Part shown: piece after piece, positions 33,975 to 40,798 of the stretch
Position numbering within the stretch: the stretch's first letter is position 1
Layout: every line of letters begins with the position of its first letter
DNA from: Lactobacillus sp. Sy-1
GTDB lineage: Bacteria; Bacillota; Bacilli; Lactobacillales; Lactobacillaceae
Assembly (NCBI RefSeq): GCF_019303535.1
Contig: NZ_JACCIU010000001.1
Location: forward strand, 310,001 to 374,000
DNA: 64,000 nucleotides
Direction: 5' to 3'
Position numbers and translations under genes: made by a program
Notes under the pieces: model-generated
Told to the model about the DNA's origin: nothing
The model's database searches: none
Seen by the model: the letters and a program-made list of their open reading frames with translations, nothing else

Positions 33975-34331
33975 TTAATTCCAGGCATCGGTTTCGTCTG
34001 GATCATCAAAGTTTTGATCGTCTGAATCATCTGGGTCGTCATCCACTGGATTATCGTAATCATCACGATCTTCAGCGGTATCCTCGCCAATGTCATCTGT
34101 GATATCACGGTCATCATCATCCGCAGTATCAGTATCAAAGTCATCAGTAGTGTCATCGAGATTATCATCCCAATTGTCATTATTATCATCTGGGGCGTTA
34201 TCATCAATCATCCGATTGCCATCGCCACTTAAATCTTCAAGCGGGTCTGAGTCTTCATCACCATAATTATCTTCGTCGAAAACGTCGTTTAAATCATCAA
34301 CGTTATCAAAATCATCGTCATTGTATGACAT
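33975..34331 (-). CDS. Extremely acidic Asp-rich protein of unknown function
   Basis: 118 residues, of which 50 are Asp (42%) and 6 Glu; no Lys and only 3 Arg. No signal peptide, no helix, no repeats of fixed period, though D-D-x-x-D-x-D patterns recur and a single hydrophobic patch (G-N-R-M-I) is present. Predicted to be disordered; could bind Ca, Mg or Mn ions or mimic nucleic acid charge (inference). AAGGTGAT before ATG 34331. Probably co-transcribed with the aldo/keto reductase, since no terminator separates them. Confidence 0.7.
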   Translation of the reverse strand: MSYNDDDFDNVDDLNDVFDEDNYGDEDSDPLEDLSGDGNRMIDDNAPDDNNDNWDDNLDDTTDDFDTDTADDDDRDITDDIGEDTAEDRDDYDNPVDDDPDDSDDQNFDDPDETDAWN

Positions 34332-34443
34332 ATTTATCACCTTACTATTTGAGATTGAATTTATCTTTAGTTTATCACAGACCCAAACGAGATTATATTA
34401 ATATGAATTCTACCATTAAATAATAAAAAAGGGCGAATTTAGT

Positions 34444-34557
34444 TTGACATTTTAATAAAATCAGTTATGATAGAGATAGTAACAAACGAATCGATAATAT
34501 CGGCTAAGGGTTATAACAGGTAAACGGTGTTAAGTCACTATTACCTGTTATTTTTTT
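34444..34557 (+). ncRNA. Short promoter-leader-terminator unit before ybgA-like gene
   Basis: TTGACA (34444-34449), 16 bp, TATGAT (34466-34471). After about 40 bases comes a perfect 11-bp stem ATAACAGGTAA/TTACCTGTTAT (34513-34551) and a run of seven T. The start codon lies 28 bp further. It shares ATCGGCTA with the unit at 4.65 kb. Candidate attenuator or small RNA. Confidence 0.45.
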
Positions 34558-34585
34558 ACCGATTTAAATTGAAAGGGTGTTTCAC

Positions 34586-34996
34586 ATGAAACAATGGCAA
34601 AGTGAATGGGCCCATAATAAATACTGGGTAATGGCTCGTTCGCAGCATGCCTATAATCGCATCCGCGAGTTAGCCCGCAATAATGAGTGGACGGATGAAA
34701 GTCAGGCTGAGTATCAGCAGCTATTAGCGTCCTTAGTTGACCAACAGCCCACTCGAGCAACGTTAACTACTGCTTATCAGCATATTTGGGGTTACTTTAA
34801 GCGGGTGGCTTCACAATCAGAACGGAAACAGTATCTGCAGTTACTTGAGCAGCTGACTCCGACTAATGATTTGTTAGGCCCCTTTTTAGTAACCATGACT
34901 GATAAGTATCAGGATCCGTATCTACTATCATCAAGAATTATTCAAGAATTAAGGAGTTATCCCAATGAGACTATGGCATCAAAATCTAATTCATAA
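34586..34996 (+). CDS. YbgA family (DUF1722) protein
   Basis: 136 residues. Matches DUF1722: H-N-K-Y-W-V-M-A-R-S-Q-H-A-Y, T-R-A-T-L-T-T-A-Y-Q-H-I-W-G-Y-F-K-R (usual H-x-x-G-Y-F-K), and L-L-G-P-F-L-V-T-M. The family is often near photolyase or fused to DUF523 and linked with DNA repair. It overlaps the next gene, a predicted pyrimidine-dimer glycosylase, by 32 bp, which supports a UV-repair link. GAAAGGGTG before ATG 34586. Confidence 0.82.
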   Translation: MKQWQSEWAHNKYWVMARSQHAYNRIRELARNNEWTDESQAEYQQLLASLVDQQPTRATLTTAYQHIWGYFKRVASQSERKQYLQLLEQLTPTNDLLGPFLVTMTDKYQDPYLLSSRIIQELRSYPNETMASKSNS

Positions 34997-35330
34997 GTTA
35001 CCTCGTCAACAGCTACTTGGCCAGCACCGTGAACTCTGTGCACTTCGCGGAAATGGCTGGGGGAAGAAGCACGCTACTGTGGACTACGTTTTTAATTATT
35101 CTCCATATAAGTTATTCCAGTTTCATGAATTGGTAATGAAGGAAATGCTTTCCCGTGATTATTATCCGGACAAACGATGGTTTGATCCTAATTATCGGGG
35201 GAGTAATTGTGATCCATATGTAGATTTAAAAGCAATTCCGTTAACTAAGCCTATTTATCCAGAACATGATAATAACTACCTGACTGAATGTTTGGAAAAT
35301 CTTTGGGATAAGGGAATCAAATTCTTCTAA
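34965..35330 (+). CDS. Pyrimidine dimer DNA glycosylase-like protein (Pyr_excise family)
   Basis: 121 residues, MRLWHQNLIHKLPRQQLLGQ then H-R-E-L-C-A-L-R-G-N-G-W-G-K-K-H, the conserved start of this bacterial family related to T4 endonuclease V, with Y-R-G-S-N-C near 80. Members are annotated as pyrimidine-dimer excision enzymes, but few have been tested. Its AAGGAG lies inside ybgA, so the two are translated together. Confidence 0.78.
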   Translation: MRLWHQNLIHKLPRQQLLGQHRELCALRGNGWGKKHATVDYVFNYSPYKLFQFHELVMKEMLSRDYYPDKRWFDPNYRGSNCDPYVDLKAIPLTKPIYPEHDNNYLTECLENLWDKGIKFF

Positions 35331-35412
35331 AATAGTTTGTGTGCTAATTAATTGATAAATCTTCATATCTATTTATAATGTAACAAGGATAGTTATGAAA
35401 GGGGATTTTATA

Positions 35413-35664
35413 ATGGATCAATTAAGACAAGCAGAAGTATTAACTTCATTACGGAGAACTCGTTCACACATCATTAACGCCTTAGATGGAACGAATGAAA
35501 AAAGTAATGTAATTAAGGATATTGACCGTTTCGTTAATTTCCTTAATGAAACCCCATTGGATCAGATTACAGAAAAGGACGTTGATTACAACTACTCAAT
35601 CATTAAGGCTGAAATCAACTGCTCTTTAAACTGTTTTACCCATGCTTTGAACGCAATTAAATAA
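35413..35664 (+). CDS. Small protein of unknown function
   Basis: 83 residues, soluble, helical: V-L-T-S-L-R-R-T-R-S-H-I-I-N-A-L-D-G, V-I-K-D-I-D-R-F-V-N-F-L, and two Cys in I-N-C-S-L-N-C-F. Not recognised. GAAAGGGG before ATG 35413. Ends at the bidirectional terminator shared with the tRNA array. Confidence 0.6.
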   Translation: MDQLRQAEVLTSLRRTRSHIINALDGTNEKSNVIKDIDRFVNFLNETPLDQITEKDVDYNYSIIKAEINCSLNCFTHALNAIK

Positions 35665-35676
35665 ACAATCGCAAAC

Positions 35677-35715
35677 AAAAATCCCATGCCTGAGATCAAT
35701 AGCATGGGATTTTTT
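35677..35715. terminator. Bidirectional terminator closing the tRNA-Asn array
   Basis: AAAATCCCATGC pairs with GCATGGGATTTT around a 12-base loop. It lies immediately 3' of the last tRNA-Asn (minus strand) and after the plus-strand small gene. Confidence 0.9.
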
Positions 35716-35716
35716 A

Positions 35717-35788
35717 CTGCCCCGGTTGGACTCGAACCAACAACCTACGCATTAACAGTGCGGTATTCTACCATTGAACTACGGGGCA
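35717..35788 (-). tRNA. tRNA-Asn(GTT), array copy 6 in transcription order
   Basis: 72 nt with discriminator G; acceptor TGCCCCG/CGGGGCA, anticodon GTT (complement of 35754-35756), T-loop TTCGAGT. No encoded CCA. Identical to the five others. Confidence 0.96.
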
Positions 35789-35834
35789 AAAAGAAAGATA
35801 TTAAATTAATTGCCTTCCCAGGTGGGAAGGGCGA

Positions 35835-35906
35835 CTGCCCCGGTTGGACTCGAACCAACAACCTACGCATTAACAGTGCGGTATTCTACCATTGAACTAC
35901 GGGGCA
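35835..35906 (-). tRNA. tRNA-Asn(GTT), array copy 5
   Basis: Identical 72-nt copy. The 46-nt spacer to the next copy contains the CCTTCCC/GGGAAGG hairpin. Confidence 0.96.
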
Positions 35907-35950
35907 AAAAGAAATATTAAATTAATTGCCTTCCCAGGTGGGAAGGGCGA

Positions 35951-36022
35951 CTGCCCCGGTTGGACTCGAACCAACAACCTACGCATTAACAGTGCGGTAT
36001 TCTACCATTGAACTACGGGGCA
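35951..36022 (-). tRNA. tRNA-Asn(GTT), array copy 4
   Basis: Identical 72-nt copy; 44-nt spacer on the 3' side. Confidence 0.96.
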
Positions 36023-36066
36023 AAAAGAGGTATTAAATTAATTGCCTTCCCAGGTGGGAAGGGCGA

Positions 36067-36138
36067 CTGCCCCGGTTGGACTCGAACCAACAACCTACGC
36101 ATTAACAGTGCGGTATTCTACCATTGAACTACGGGGCA
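36067..36138 (-). tRNA. tRNA-Asn(GTT), array copy 3
   Basis: Identical 72-nt copy; 44-nt spacer on the 3' side. Confidence 0.96.
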
Positions 36139-36183
36139 AAAAGAGGTATTAAATTAATTGCCTTCCCAGGTGGGGAAGAGCGA

Positions 36184-36255
36184 CTGCCCCGGTTGGACTC
36201 GAACCAACAACCTACGCATTAACAGTGCGGTATTCTACCATTGAACTACGGGGCA
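36184..36255 (-). tRNA. tRNA-Asn(GTT), array copy 2
   Basis: Identical 72-nt copy; 45-nt spacer on the 3' side, with the GGGGAAG spacer variant. Confidence 0.96.
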
Positions 36256-36300
36256 AAAAGAAATATTAAATTAATTGCCTTCCCAGGTGGGGAAGAGCGA

Positions 36301-36372
36301 CTGCCCCGGTTGGACTCGAACCAACAACCTACGCATTAACAGTGCGGTATTCTACCATTGAACTACGGGGCA
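36301..36372 (-). tRNA. tRNA-Asn(GTT), array copy 1 (promoter-proximal)
   Basis: Identical 72-nt copy, first on the minus strand. No consensus promoter lies directly before it. The nearest upstream elements are the hairpin at 36390-36434 and the Asn-rich ORF. Confidence 0.96.
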
Positions 36373-36389
36373 ATAAATTTGATATAAAG

Positions 36390-36434
36390 AAAAGGACTCG
36401 CATTCTTTAAGTAAGCTGAAATGCGGGTCCTTTT
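36390..36434 (-). terminator. Terminator-like hairpin just upstream of the tRNA-Asn array
   Basis: On the minus strand AAAAGGAC-CGCATT pairs with AATGCG-GTCCTTTT around 15 bases and is followed by TTTTCTTT. Because it lies between the Asn-rich ORF and the first tRNA, it could be an attenuator of the array. Confidence 0.6.
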
Positions 36435-36455
36435 GGTATTACAGAATTTAAAAGG

Positions 36456-36489
36456 GTATCCACACTTTCGATTACTTGAGTATGGATAC
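36456..36489 (-). terminator. Hairpin after the Asn-rich ORF
   Basis: Minus-strand GTATCCATAC pairs with GTGTGGATAC (10 bp with one G-U) around a 14-base loop, followed by CCTTTT. A weak terminator or the first arm of an attenuator. CCTTTT is complementary to AAAAGG at the base of the next hairpin. Confidence 0.5.
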
Positions 36490-36498
36490 AAGTTATTT

Positions 36499-36627
36499 TT
36501 AGGCGGCTACCACGCTAAAGAAATACCCATACGAATTACAATTATTATTTCGATTATTATTATTGTAATTTGAATTGGTATTATTATTTGATGATGAAAA
36601 TGCTGACATCATATTTGCCTTTAACAT
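36499..36627 (-). CDS. 42-residue Asn-rich peptide, candidate leader of the tRNA-Asn array
   Basis: Starts MLKANMMSAFSSSNNN and ends with Y-G-Y-F-F-S-V-V-A-A. It has 14 Asn in 42 residues, and all 14 codons are AAT. A strong AAGGAGG sits 8 bases before ATG 36627, and a consensus promoter precedes it. Two hairpins and the six tRNA-Asn(GTT) genes lie downstream on the same strand. This is the layout expected for an attenuation leader, but it could equally be a small structural or secreted peptide. Unknown family. The strength of its expression signals is observed; the regulatory role is inference. Confidence 0.6.
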   Translation of the reverse strand: MLKANMMSAFSSSNNNTNSNYNNNNRNNNCNSYGYFFSVVAA

Positions 36628-36663
36628 GGTTACGCCTCCTTATCTCGTTTAATTTATGTTTAT

Positions 36664-36692
36664 ATAATAATATGGTTAGAAATGAATGTCAA
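36664..36692 (-). promoter_or_regulatory. Strong promoter of the Asn-rich ORF
   Basis: Minus strand: TTGACA (36687-36692), exactly 17 bp, TATTAT (36664-36669). It lies 37 bp before ATG 36627. Confidence 0.85.
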
Positions 36693-36897
36693 GGCTTATT
36701 TTAGTGTAATCATTTTTTCACTTACACTGATTGGAGCCGAATATTTCCAAGCTAGTTTTTTGGTTGATGATAATTAACGCTTTTAATTATAGATGTTACA
36801 TTCTGATTACATTGTAAAATTAAGCTTTATTAGATTATATTGTGCATTATATAATATTTACATTATATGTTCGATAATTACAGGAGTGATCATTATT

Positions 36898-38004
36898 TTG
36901 AATTATAAACTTAAACGTGCGTTCTGCACGTTATCAATTACAACCCTAGCTTTGATGGGGGCGATGGCTGTGGATGGGACCCATGCGTTAGCTGATACCA
37001 CCAGTGCCGCCAATAATTTACAGACTAGTGCTTCTCAAGCTAATAGTTCTGCAAGTAGTAGTTCTAGCGTAGCTACTAGCGGTTCGAGTAATTTTTCAAC
37101 CGTTAATGAAAATTCACTTGCAAATAGTACGACCGCAAGTGCTACGACTCAAAAAGCCAGTTCTTCAGCTAATAGTAGTCAGCAAGATACTGCTACCAGT
37201 GCTACGACTCAAAAAGCGAGTGCAAACGTTACCTACTCTAAGTCGTATAAGCTAAGTGAAATTACTAGCCAAAATGTTCAAAAAACGACCTATAAGTCTA
37301 ACGCGGTTAATAAAGCGAAAGAATACGTTAAAGAACAGGGTAGTATGAACGAAAAAATGAAGGTTACGAATGCTGCTGCTCCCGTTTATTCTGCACCAGC
37401 CAAAACTAACGGGGCTGAAAAGCTAGGAACCGCAAGTAGCCTTGGCCTAACTGATCAGTGGTTAACCGTTAATTACCGTAAATACACTAATAAAAAAGAA
37501 GGTTATTTCCGTGTAACCAAGGATGGAACTAATTACTATATTGATGGTAAATACATGGAATTTAACCTTAGTGGCTTAAGCAGTGGGAATGCTAAAATTG
37601 AAAAAGCAATTAAAGCTGGCGAAGCACTAATTGGAAAGTCGCCATATTCATGGGGGGGCGGAAGAACTGCCGCTAGTATTGCTGCGCGGCGCTTCGACTG
37701 TTCATCATTTATTAGGTACATTTATGCCAAGGCTGGCGTTTACGTTGGTCCAGTTGGATCAACAACGACATATACATTGGCTAGCCAAGGCCGCTCGGTC
37801 AACTATAAGGCTATGAAACGTGGGGATATTTTCTTCTTTAACGATAAGAAGGAAGGGGCTTTTTGTCACGTTGGAATTTATCTAGGACGGGGATTATTCT
37901 TAAATGATTCTCCATCTACTGATACCCACGGAGTTGGTATTTCTAGTTTACAAGATCCACATTGGTCAAGACGATTCAATCACGTTGTGAGACGGATTGT
38001 TTAG
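36898..38004 (+). CDS. Secreted NlpC/P60 peptidoglycan endopeptidase
   Basis: 368 residues. Signal peptide MNYKLKRAFCTLSITTLA.. cut near A-L-A-D, then a Ser/Thr/Ala-rich low-complexity region (to about 110), an SH3-like region, and a C-terminal NlpC/P60 domain with nucleophile C268 in R-F-D-C-S-S-F and H324 in C-H-V-G-I-Y-L-G. Cleaves D-glutamyl links in wall stem peptides. A TTG start at 36898 follows AGGAGTG; the in-frame ATG at 36793 has none. The TTG-AAT-TAT-AAA start repeats in the second P60 gene at 53392. Confidence 0.9.
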   Translation: MNYKLKRAFCTLSITTLALMGAMAVDGTHALADTTSAANNLQTSASQANSSASSSSSVATSGSSNFSTVNENSLANSTTASATTQKASSSANSSQQDTATSATTQKASANVTYSKSYKLSEITSQNVQKTTYKSNAVNKAKEYVKEQGSMNEKMKVTNAAAPVYSAPAKTNGAEKLGTASSLGLTDQWLTVNYRKYTNKKEGYFRVTKDGTNYYIDGKYMEFNLSGLSSGNAKIEKAIKAGEALIGKSPYSWGGGRTAASIAARRFDCSSFIRYIYAKAGVYVGPVGSTTTYTLASQGRSVNYKAMKRGDIFFFNDKKEGAFCHVGIYLGRGLFLNDSPSTDTHGVGISSLQDPHWSRRFNHVVRRIV

Positions 38005-38008
38005 GACT

Positions 38009-38038
38009 AAAAAACACCGCCATTGAGCGGTGTTTTTT
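38009..38038 (+). terminator. Rho-independent terminator
   Basis: AAAAAACACCGC/GCGGTGTTTTTT with a 6-base loop. Confidence 0.92.
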
Positions 38039-38134
38039 ATTGCTGATGGTTTAAATTTTTGTATCTTACTGTAATTTATGAAACAATAAAAGAACAGCCT
38101 TTGTTTATAGGCGTTTAAATTAGGAGGATTAAGA

Positions 38135-38845
38135 ATGAAAGACACCAAAACTTTATTTCAACATGGGACGTTAGCCCTTCTAGTTCCTGGATTATTCGAT
38201 GGAACCATTAAAATGGATGATTTTATGAAACATGGCGACACCGGGATTGGAACCGGTGAAGGCCTTGATGGTGAATTAATCGTTGTCGATGGGACGCCTT
38301 ACCAAATTGATGGGTCTGGAAACGTTAATGAACTAGATAGTAGCTTTACGTTACCATTCGGAAACCTGCATTTCGCTGATTATAAGCCATTTAAGCAACT
38401 TTCTGACTTAGACTTTGCTAAATTCCCCGAGACCATTCTTAGTGCTGGGGGATTGGAAAACGTTTTCTTCTCAGTTAAACTTCATGGAACGTTCAAAACA
38501 ATGAAGACCCGTTCTGTTTATAAGCAAAGTAAGCCATACCCAACGCTTGCCCAATGTGCAAGTAAGCAACACGTGTTTGATGGTGAAGATAAGAGTGGGA
38601 CTGTAATCGCATACTACGCTCCGCAACTATTTAACGGGGCAGCAGTGGGTGGCTTCCACAGTCATTTCCTAGCTGACGACCATTCTCAAGGTGGTCACAT
38701 TTTGGACTTTACTGGTTTTACTGGTGATGTTGAATTACAAGTTTTTGATAATTTAGATCAATCACTACCAACTAATAATGCTGAATTCAAAAACCATGAC
38801 TTTTCGAAGGATGATATTGAAGCAGCGATTAAAGAATCTGAATAA
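38135..38845 (+). CDS. alsD: Alpha-acetolactate decarboxylase
   Basis: Converts acetolactate to acetoin, removing pyruvate-derived acid. 236 residues, usual length. F-Q-H-G-T-L-A-L-L-V-P-G-L-F-D-G near the N-terminus, G-T-G-E-G-L-D-G-E, and the zinc-binding G-G-F-H-S-H-F-L with a later G-G-H-I-L-D-F His. Own AGGAGG and terminator. No acetolactate synthase beside it. Confidence 0.93.
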   Translation: MKDTKTLFQHGTLALLVPGLFDGTIKMDDFMKHGDTGIGTGEGLDGELIVVDGTPYQIDGSGNVNELDSSFTLPFGNLHFADYKPFKQLSDLDFAKFPETILSAGGLENVFFSVKLHGTFKTMKTRSVYKQSKPYPTLAQCASKQHVFDGEDKSGTVIAYYAPQLFNGAAVGGFHSHFLADDHSQGGHILDFTGFTGDVELQVFDNLDQSLPTNNAEFKNHDFSKDDIEAAIKESE

Positions 38846-38847
38846 AC

Positions 38848-38883
38848 AAAAAAAGCGTTGATGGCGATGCCATCAGCGCTTTA
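38848..38883. terminator. Terminator between convergent genes
   Basis: AAAGCGTTGATGGC pairs with GCCATCAGCGCTTT around GAT. Confidence 0.85.
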
Positions 38884-38889
38884 TTAATT

Positions 38890-39870
38890 TTATTGGTAAT
38901 CATAAACCAATTGGTTACTAGAGTTGATTGAAGTTTGGTCCCAACTGCTAGTGCTAGAATTGTAAATGTAAATGTGGATAGTCTTAGGACTGGATGATGA
39001 AAGGCTATCAATAGTTACCCATCTAGTACCATTTTGAAGTTTAAATGATTTTGAAACAACGGCATCAGAAGAATCTGGTGAGTAAGTTGAAACGTATACT
39101 GGGTAAGAGGTGCTAGAACTAGATGAACTAGACTGGCTAGGGAATACGTTAATGTTAGTAAACTTGAATGTATCTGATTGTGGTACCGTTACCGTTTGAC
39201 CACCTAGTTCAAGTTGGTAAGATGCTGATGATCCAGTAGTTACAACCTTAACTTGAGCCTTATCACCAGGGTTTAGCGTAGCTCCGTTTGCTGAATATGC
39301 TTTTGAGTCTGGTGAGAAGAAAGCAGTTCCGTAGTCAGTGCCTTGGTAATAGTCGGTATCTGCAGTCTTATAAGCACCCTTGACAGTAACAACTTTCTTA
39401 TTGCTAGTTGTATTATTATTGTTACTACTATTATTCGTAGTGTTATCAGTAGTTGTTGGAACTAGCTTTAACCAGCTAGTGGAGTTAACTAGCTTAGAAT
39501 TGGTAGTTACGTAGTAAGATACCTTATTTTTACTATTAATGGTGTATAGAATCCAAGCGCCATTATTCTTTCTAGCATAAATCTTGGTACCCTTCTTTAG
39601 TGTTTTGGTACTCTTTGACATAACAAGCGTGTTTTGCTTATTAACAGTCTTGATACTAGCTTTATTTACCTTAGTATCTTTAACAATTGAAACGTAGGCT
39701 TGGTTTTTCGTCCAGTAACTGGATGATGCCTTAGGGGTCTTCTTGGGTGTCTTAGTACTAGTAGTAGTCTTGGTAGTACTTGCTGCATTCGCGTTTACGC
39801 TTGATAATGCAGGGGTAACTCCTAGTGTTACAGTAGCGGCTAGTGCCACTAACATATTTTTGTAGTTCAT
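38890..39870 (-). CDS. Secreted Ser/Thr/Asn-rich surface protein
   Basis: 326 residues. Signal peptide ending near N-A-N-A-A-S; basic Thr/Lys linker; an SH3- or GW-like module near 50-140 with two repeats of K-x-T-K-V-N-K and G-A-W-I-L-Y-T-I; a Thr/Asn linker; and a C-terminal beta-rich region ending S-N-Q-L-V-Y-D-Y-Q. No LPXTG. Function unknown, probably wall-associated. GGAGG before ATG 39870. Confidence 0.78.
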   Translation of the reverse strand: MNYKNMLVALAATVTLGVTPALSSVNANAASTTKTTTSTKTPKKTPKASSSYWTKNQAYVSIVKDTKVNKASIKTVNKQNTLVMSKSTKTLKKGTKIYARKNNGAWILYTINSKNKVSYYVTTNSKLVNSTSWLKLVPTTTDNTTNNSSNNNNTTSNKKVVTVKGAYKTADTDYYQGTDYGTAFFSPDSKAYSANGATLNPGDKAQVKVVTTGSSASYQLELGGQTVTVPQSDTFKFTNINVFPSQSSSSSSSTSYPVYVSTYSPDSSDAVVSKSFKLQNGTRWVTIDSLSSSSPKTIHIYIYNSSTSSWDQTSINSSNQLVYDYQ

Positions 39871-40040
39871 ATAAATACCTCCATTTTTTTGTGTTGCCTG
39901 TTCATTCTAACATGGATACTACCTCACGTCTAAGGGGGACTATTTTAAATTGTTTGTGTACAACCTATTTGCAAGTTCACGTTGATTGGTCTACAATGGT
40001 AAACATAAATTAAATTAATCATTTATGGGAGTGGGTTTCA

Positions 40041-40694
40041 ATGAAAAATAATAAAATGATTCTTGGAATTGCTGCAGCTGCAGTTGCAGCTTTACTGGTG
40101 GTTCCAGTCGGAGTTAATGCAATGAGCAACGGAGCTAAGAAGACGACTTCTTCAATGTCGATGAGTTCCTCAATGTCAATGAATTCTTCATCTAAAATGA
40201 GCATGGATAGCTCTAGCAGTATGAGCAACATGAGTAGCATGGATATGGGCGGAATGATGATGAAGACCAATGGTGGCAAGGCTCCTAAGGGACTTATGAT
40301 GGCTAAGAATGCCAAGTACATGAAGGGCACTAAGGTAAAAATTCTAGCAAATCACATGTCAGGAATGAAGGGTGCAATTGCTACGGTTGTGGGGGCATAC
40401 AATACTGATCTTTACACTATTGATTACACTCCTACCAATGGTGGGAAGGAAGTTAAGAATCACAAGTACGTGGTCTCTAAAGAGATTAAGGCTTCTAAAA
40501 AGGGCCAACTTAAGGTTGGTTCAAAAATTACCGTTGAAGCCGATCACATGACCGGCATGAAGGGTGCTAAGGGTAAAATTGTTTCAATTAAAAAGGGTCC
40601 TGCTTACATGGTAACCTTTAAAGCTACCAATAGTAGTACCGTGTATAAGAACCACAAATGGCTTGCTCAATCAGATTTAGCCAGTGTTAAATAA
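40041..40694 (+). CDS. Secreted DUF1541 (YdhK-type) Met-rich protein
   Basis: 217 residues. Signal helix (MILGIAAAAVAALLVVPVGV), a Met/Ser-rich stretch at about 38-80 (S-M-S-M-S-S, D-M-G-G-M-M-M), then two DUF1541 repeats: N-H-M-S-G-M-K-G-A .. N-H-K-Y-V-V and D-H-M-T-G-M-K-G-A .. N-H-K-W-L. The H-M-x-G-M-K-G motif and Met content suggest metal binding at the surface, possibly copper (inference). GGGAGTG before ATG 40041. Confidence 0.85.
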   Translation: MKNNKMILGIAAAAVAALLVVPVGVNAMSNGAKKTTSSMSMSSSMSMNSSSKMSMDSSSSMSNMSSMDMGGMMMKTNGGKAPKGLMMAKNAKYMKGTKVKILANHMSGMKGAIATVVGAYNTDLYTIDYTPTNGGKEVKNHKYVVSKEIKASKKGQLKVGSKITVEADHMTGMKGAKGKIVSIKKGPAYMVTFKATNSSTVYKNHKWLAQSDLASVK

Positions 40695-40709
40695 TTTAAT
40701 ATTTAATTT

Positions 40710-40736
40710 AAAAGCCACTTTTACAGTGGCTTTTTT
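40710..40736 (+). terminator. Rho-independent terminator
   Basis: AAAAGCCAC/GTGGCTTTT stem with T6. Confidence 0.9.
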
Positions 40737-40798
40737 GGTGCAATTGTAAATAATTTGGTATGATAAGTTTATAAAATTATAAACGAGAGTGATTAAGA

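Larger units (their letters stand above)
35717..36372 (-). repeat. Tandem repeat of six tRNA-Asn units, period 116-118 bp
   Basis: Each unit is a 72-nt tRNA plus a 44-46 nt spacer. Spacers differ only at GAAAGAT/GAAAT/GAGGT and at GGGAAGG/GGGGAAG, and these variants are combined in a mosaic way. This pattern points to recent duplication by unequal crossing-over or gene conversion. Every spacer can form CCTTCCC-ACCT-GGGAAGG or a one-base variant. Confidence 0.95.

Noticed and set aside
33968-34207. Met/Ile-rich minus-strand ORF
   Set aside because: Out-of-frame reading of the Asp-rich gene (GAT repeats read as ATG/TGA-type codons).
35686-35895. Plus-strand ORF across the tRNA genes
   Set aside because: Translation of the antisense of tRNA-Asn; a known false-positive type.
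35717-36372. CRISPR array, because of regular repeats and spacers
   Set aside because: The 72-nt repeat folds as tRNA-Asn, the spacers are nearly identical to each other, and no cas genes are present.
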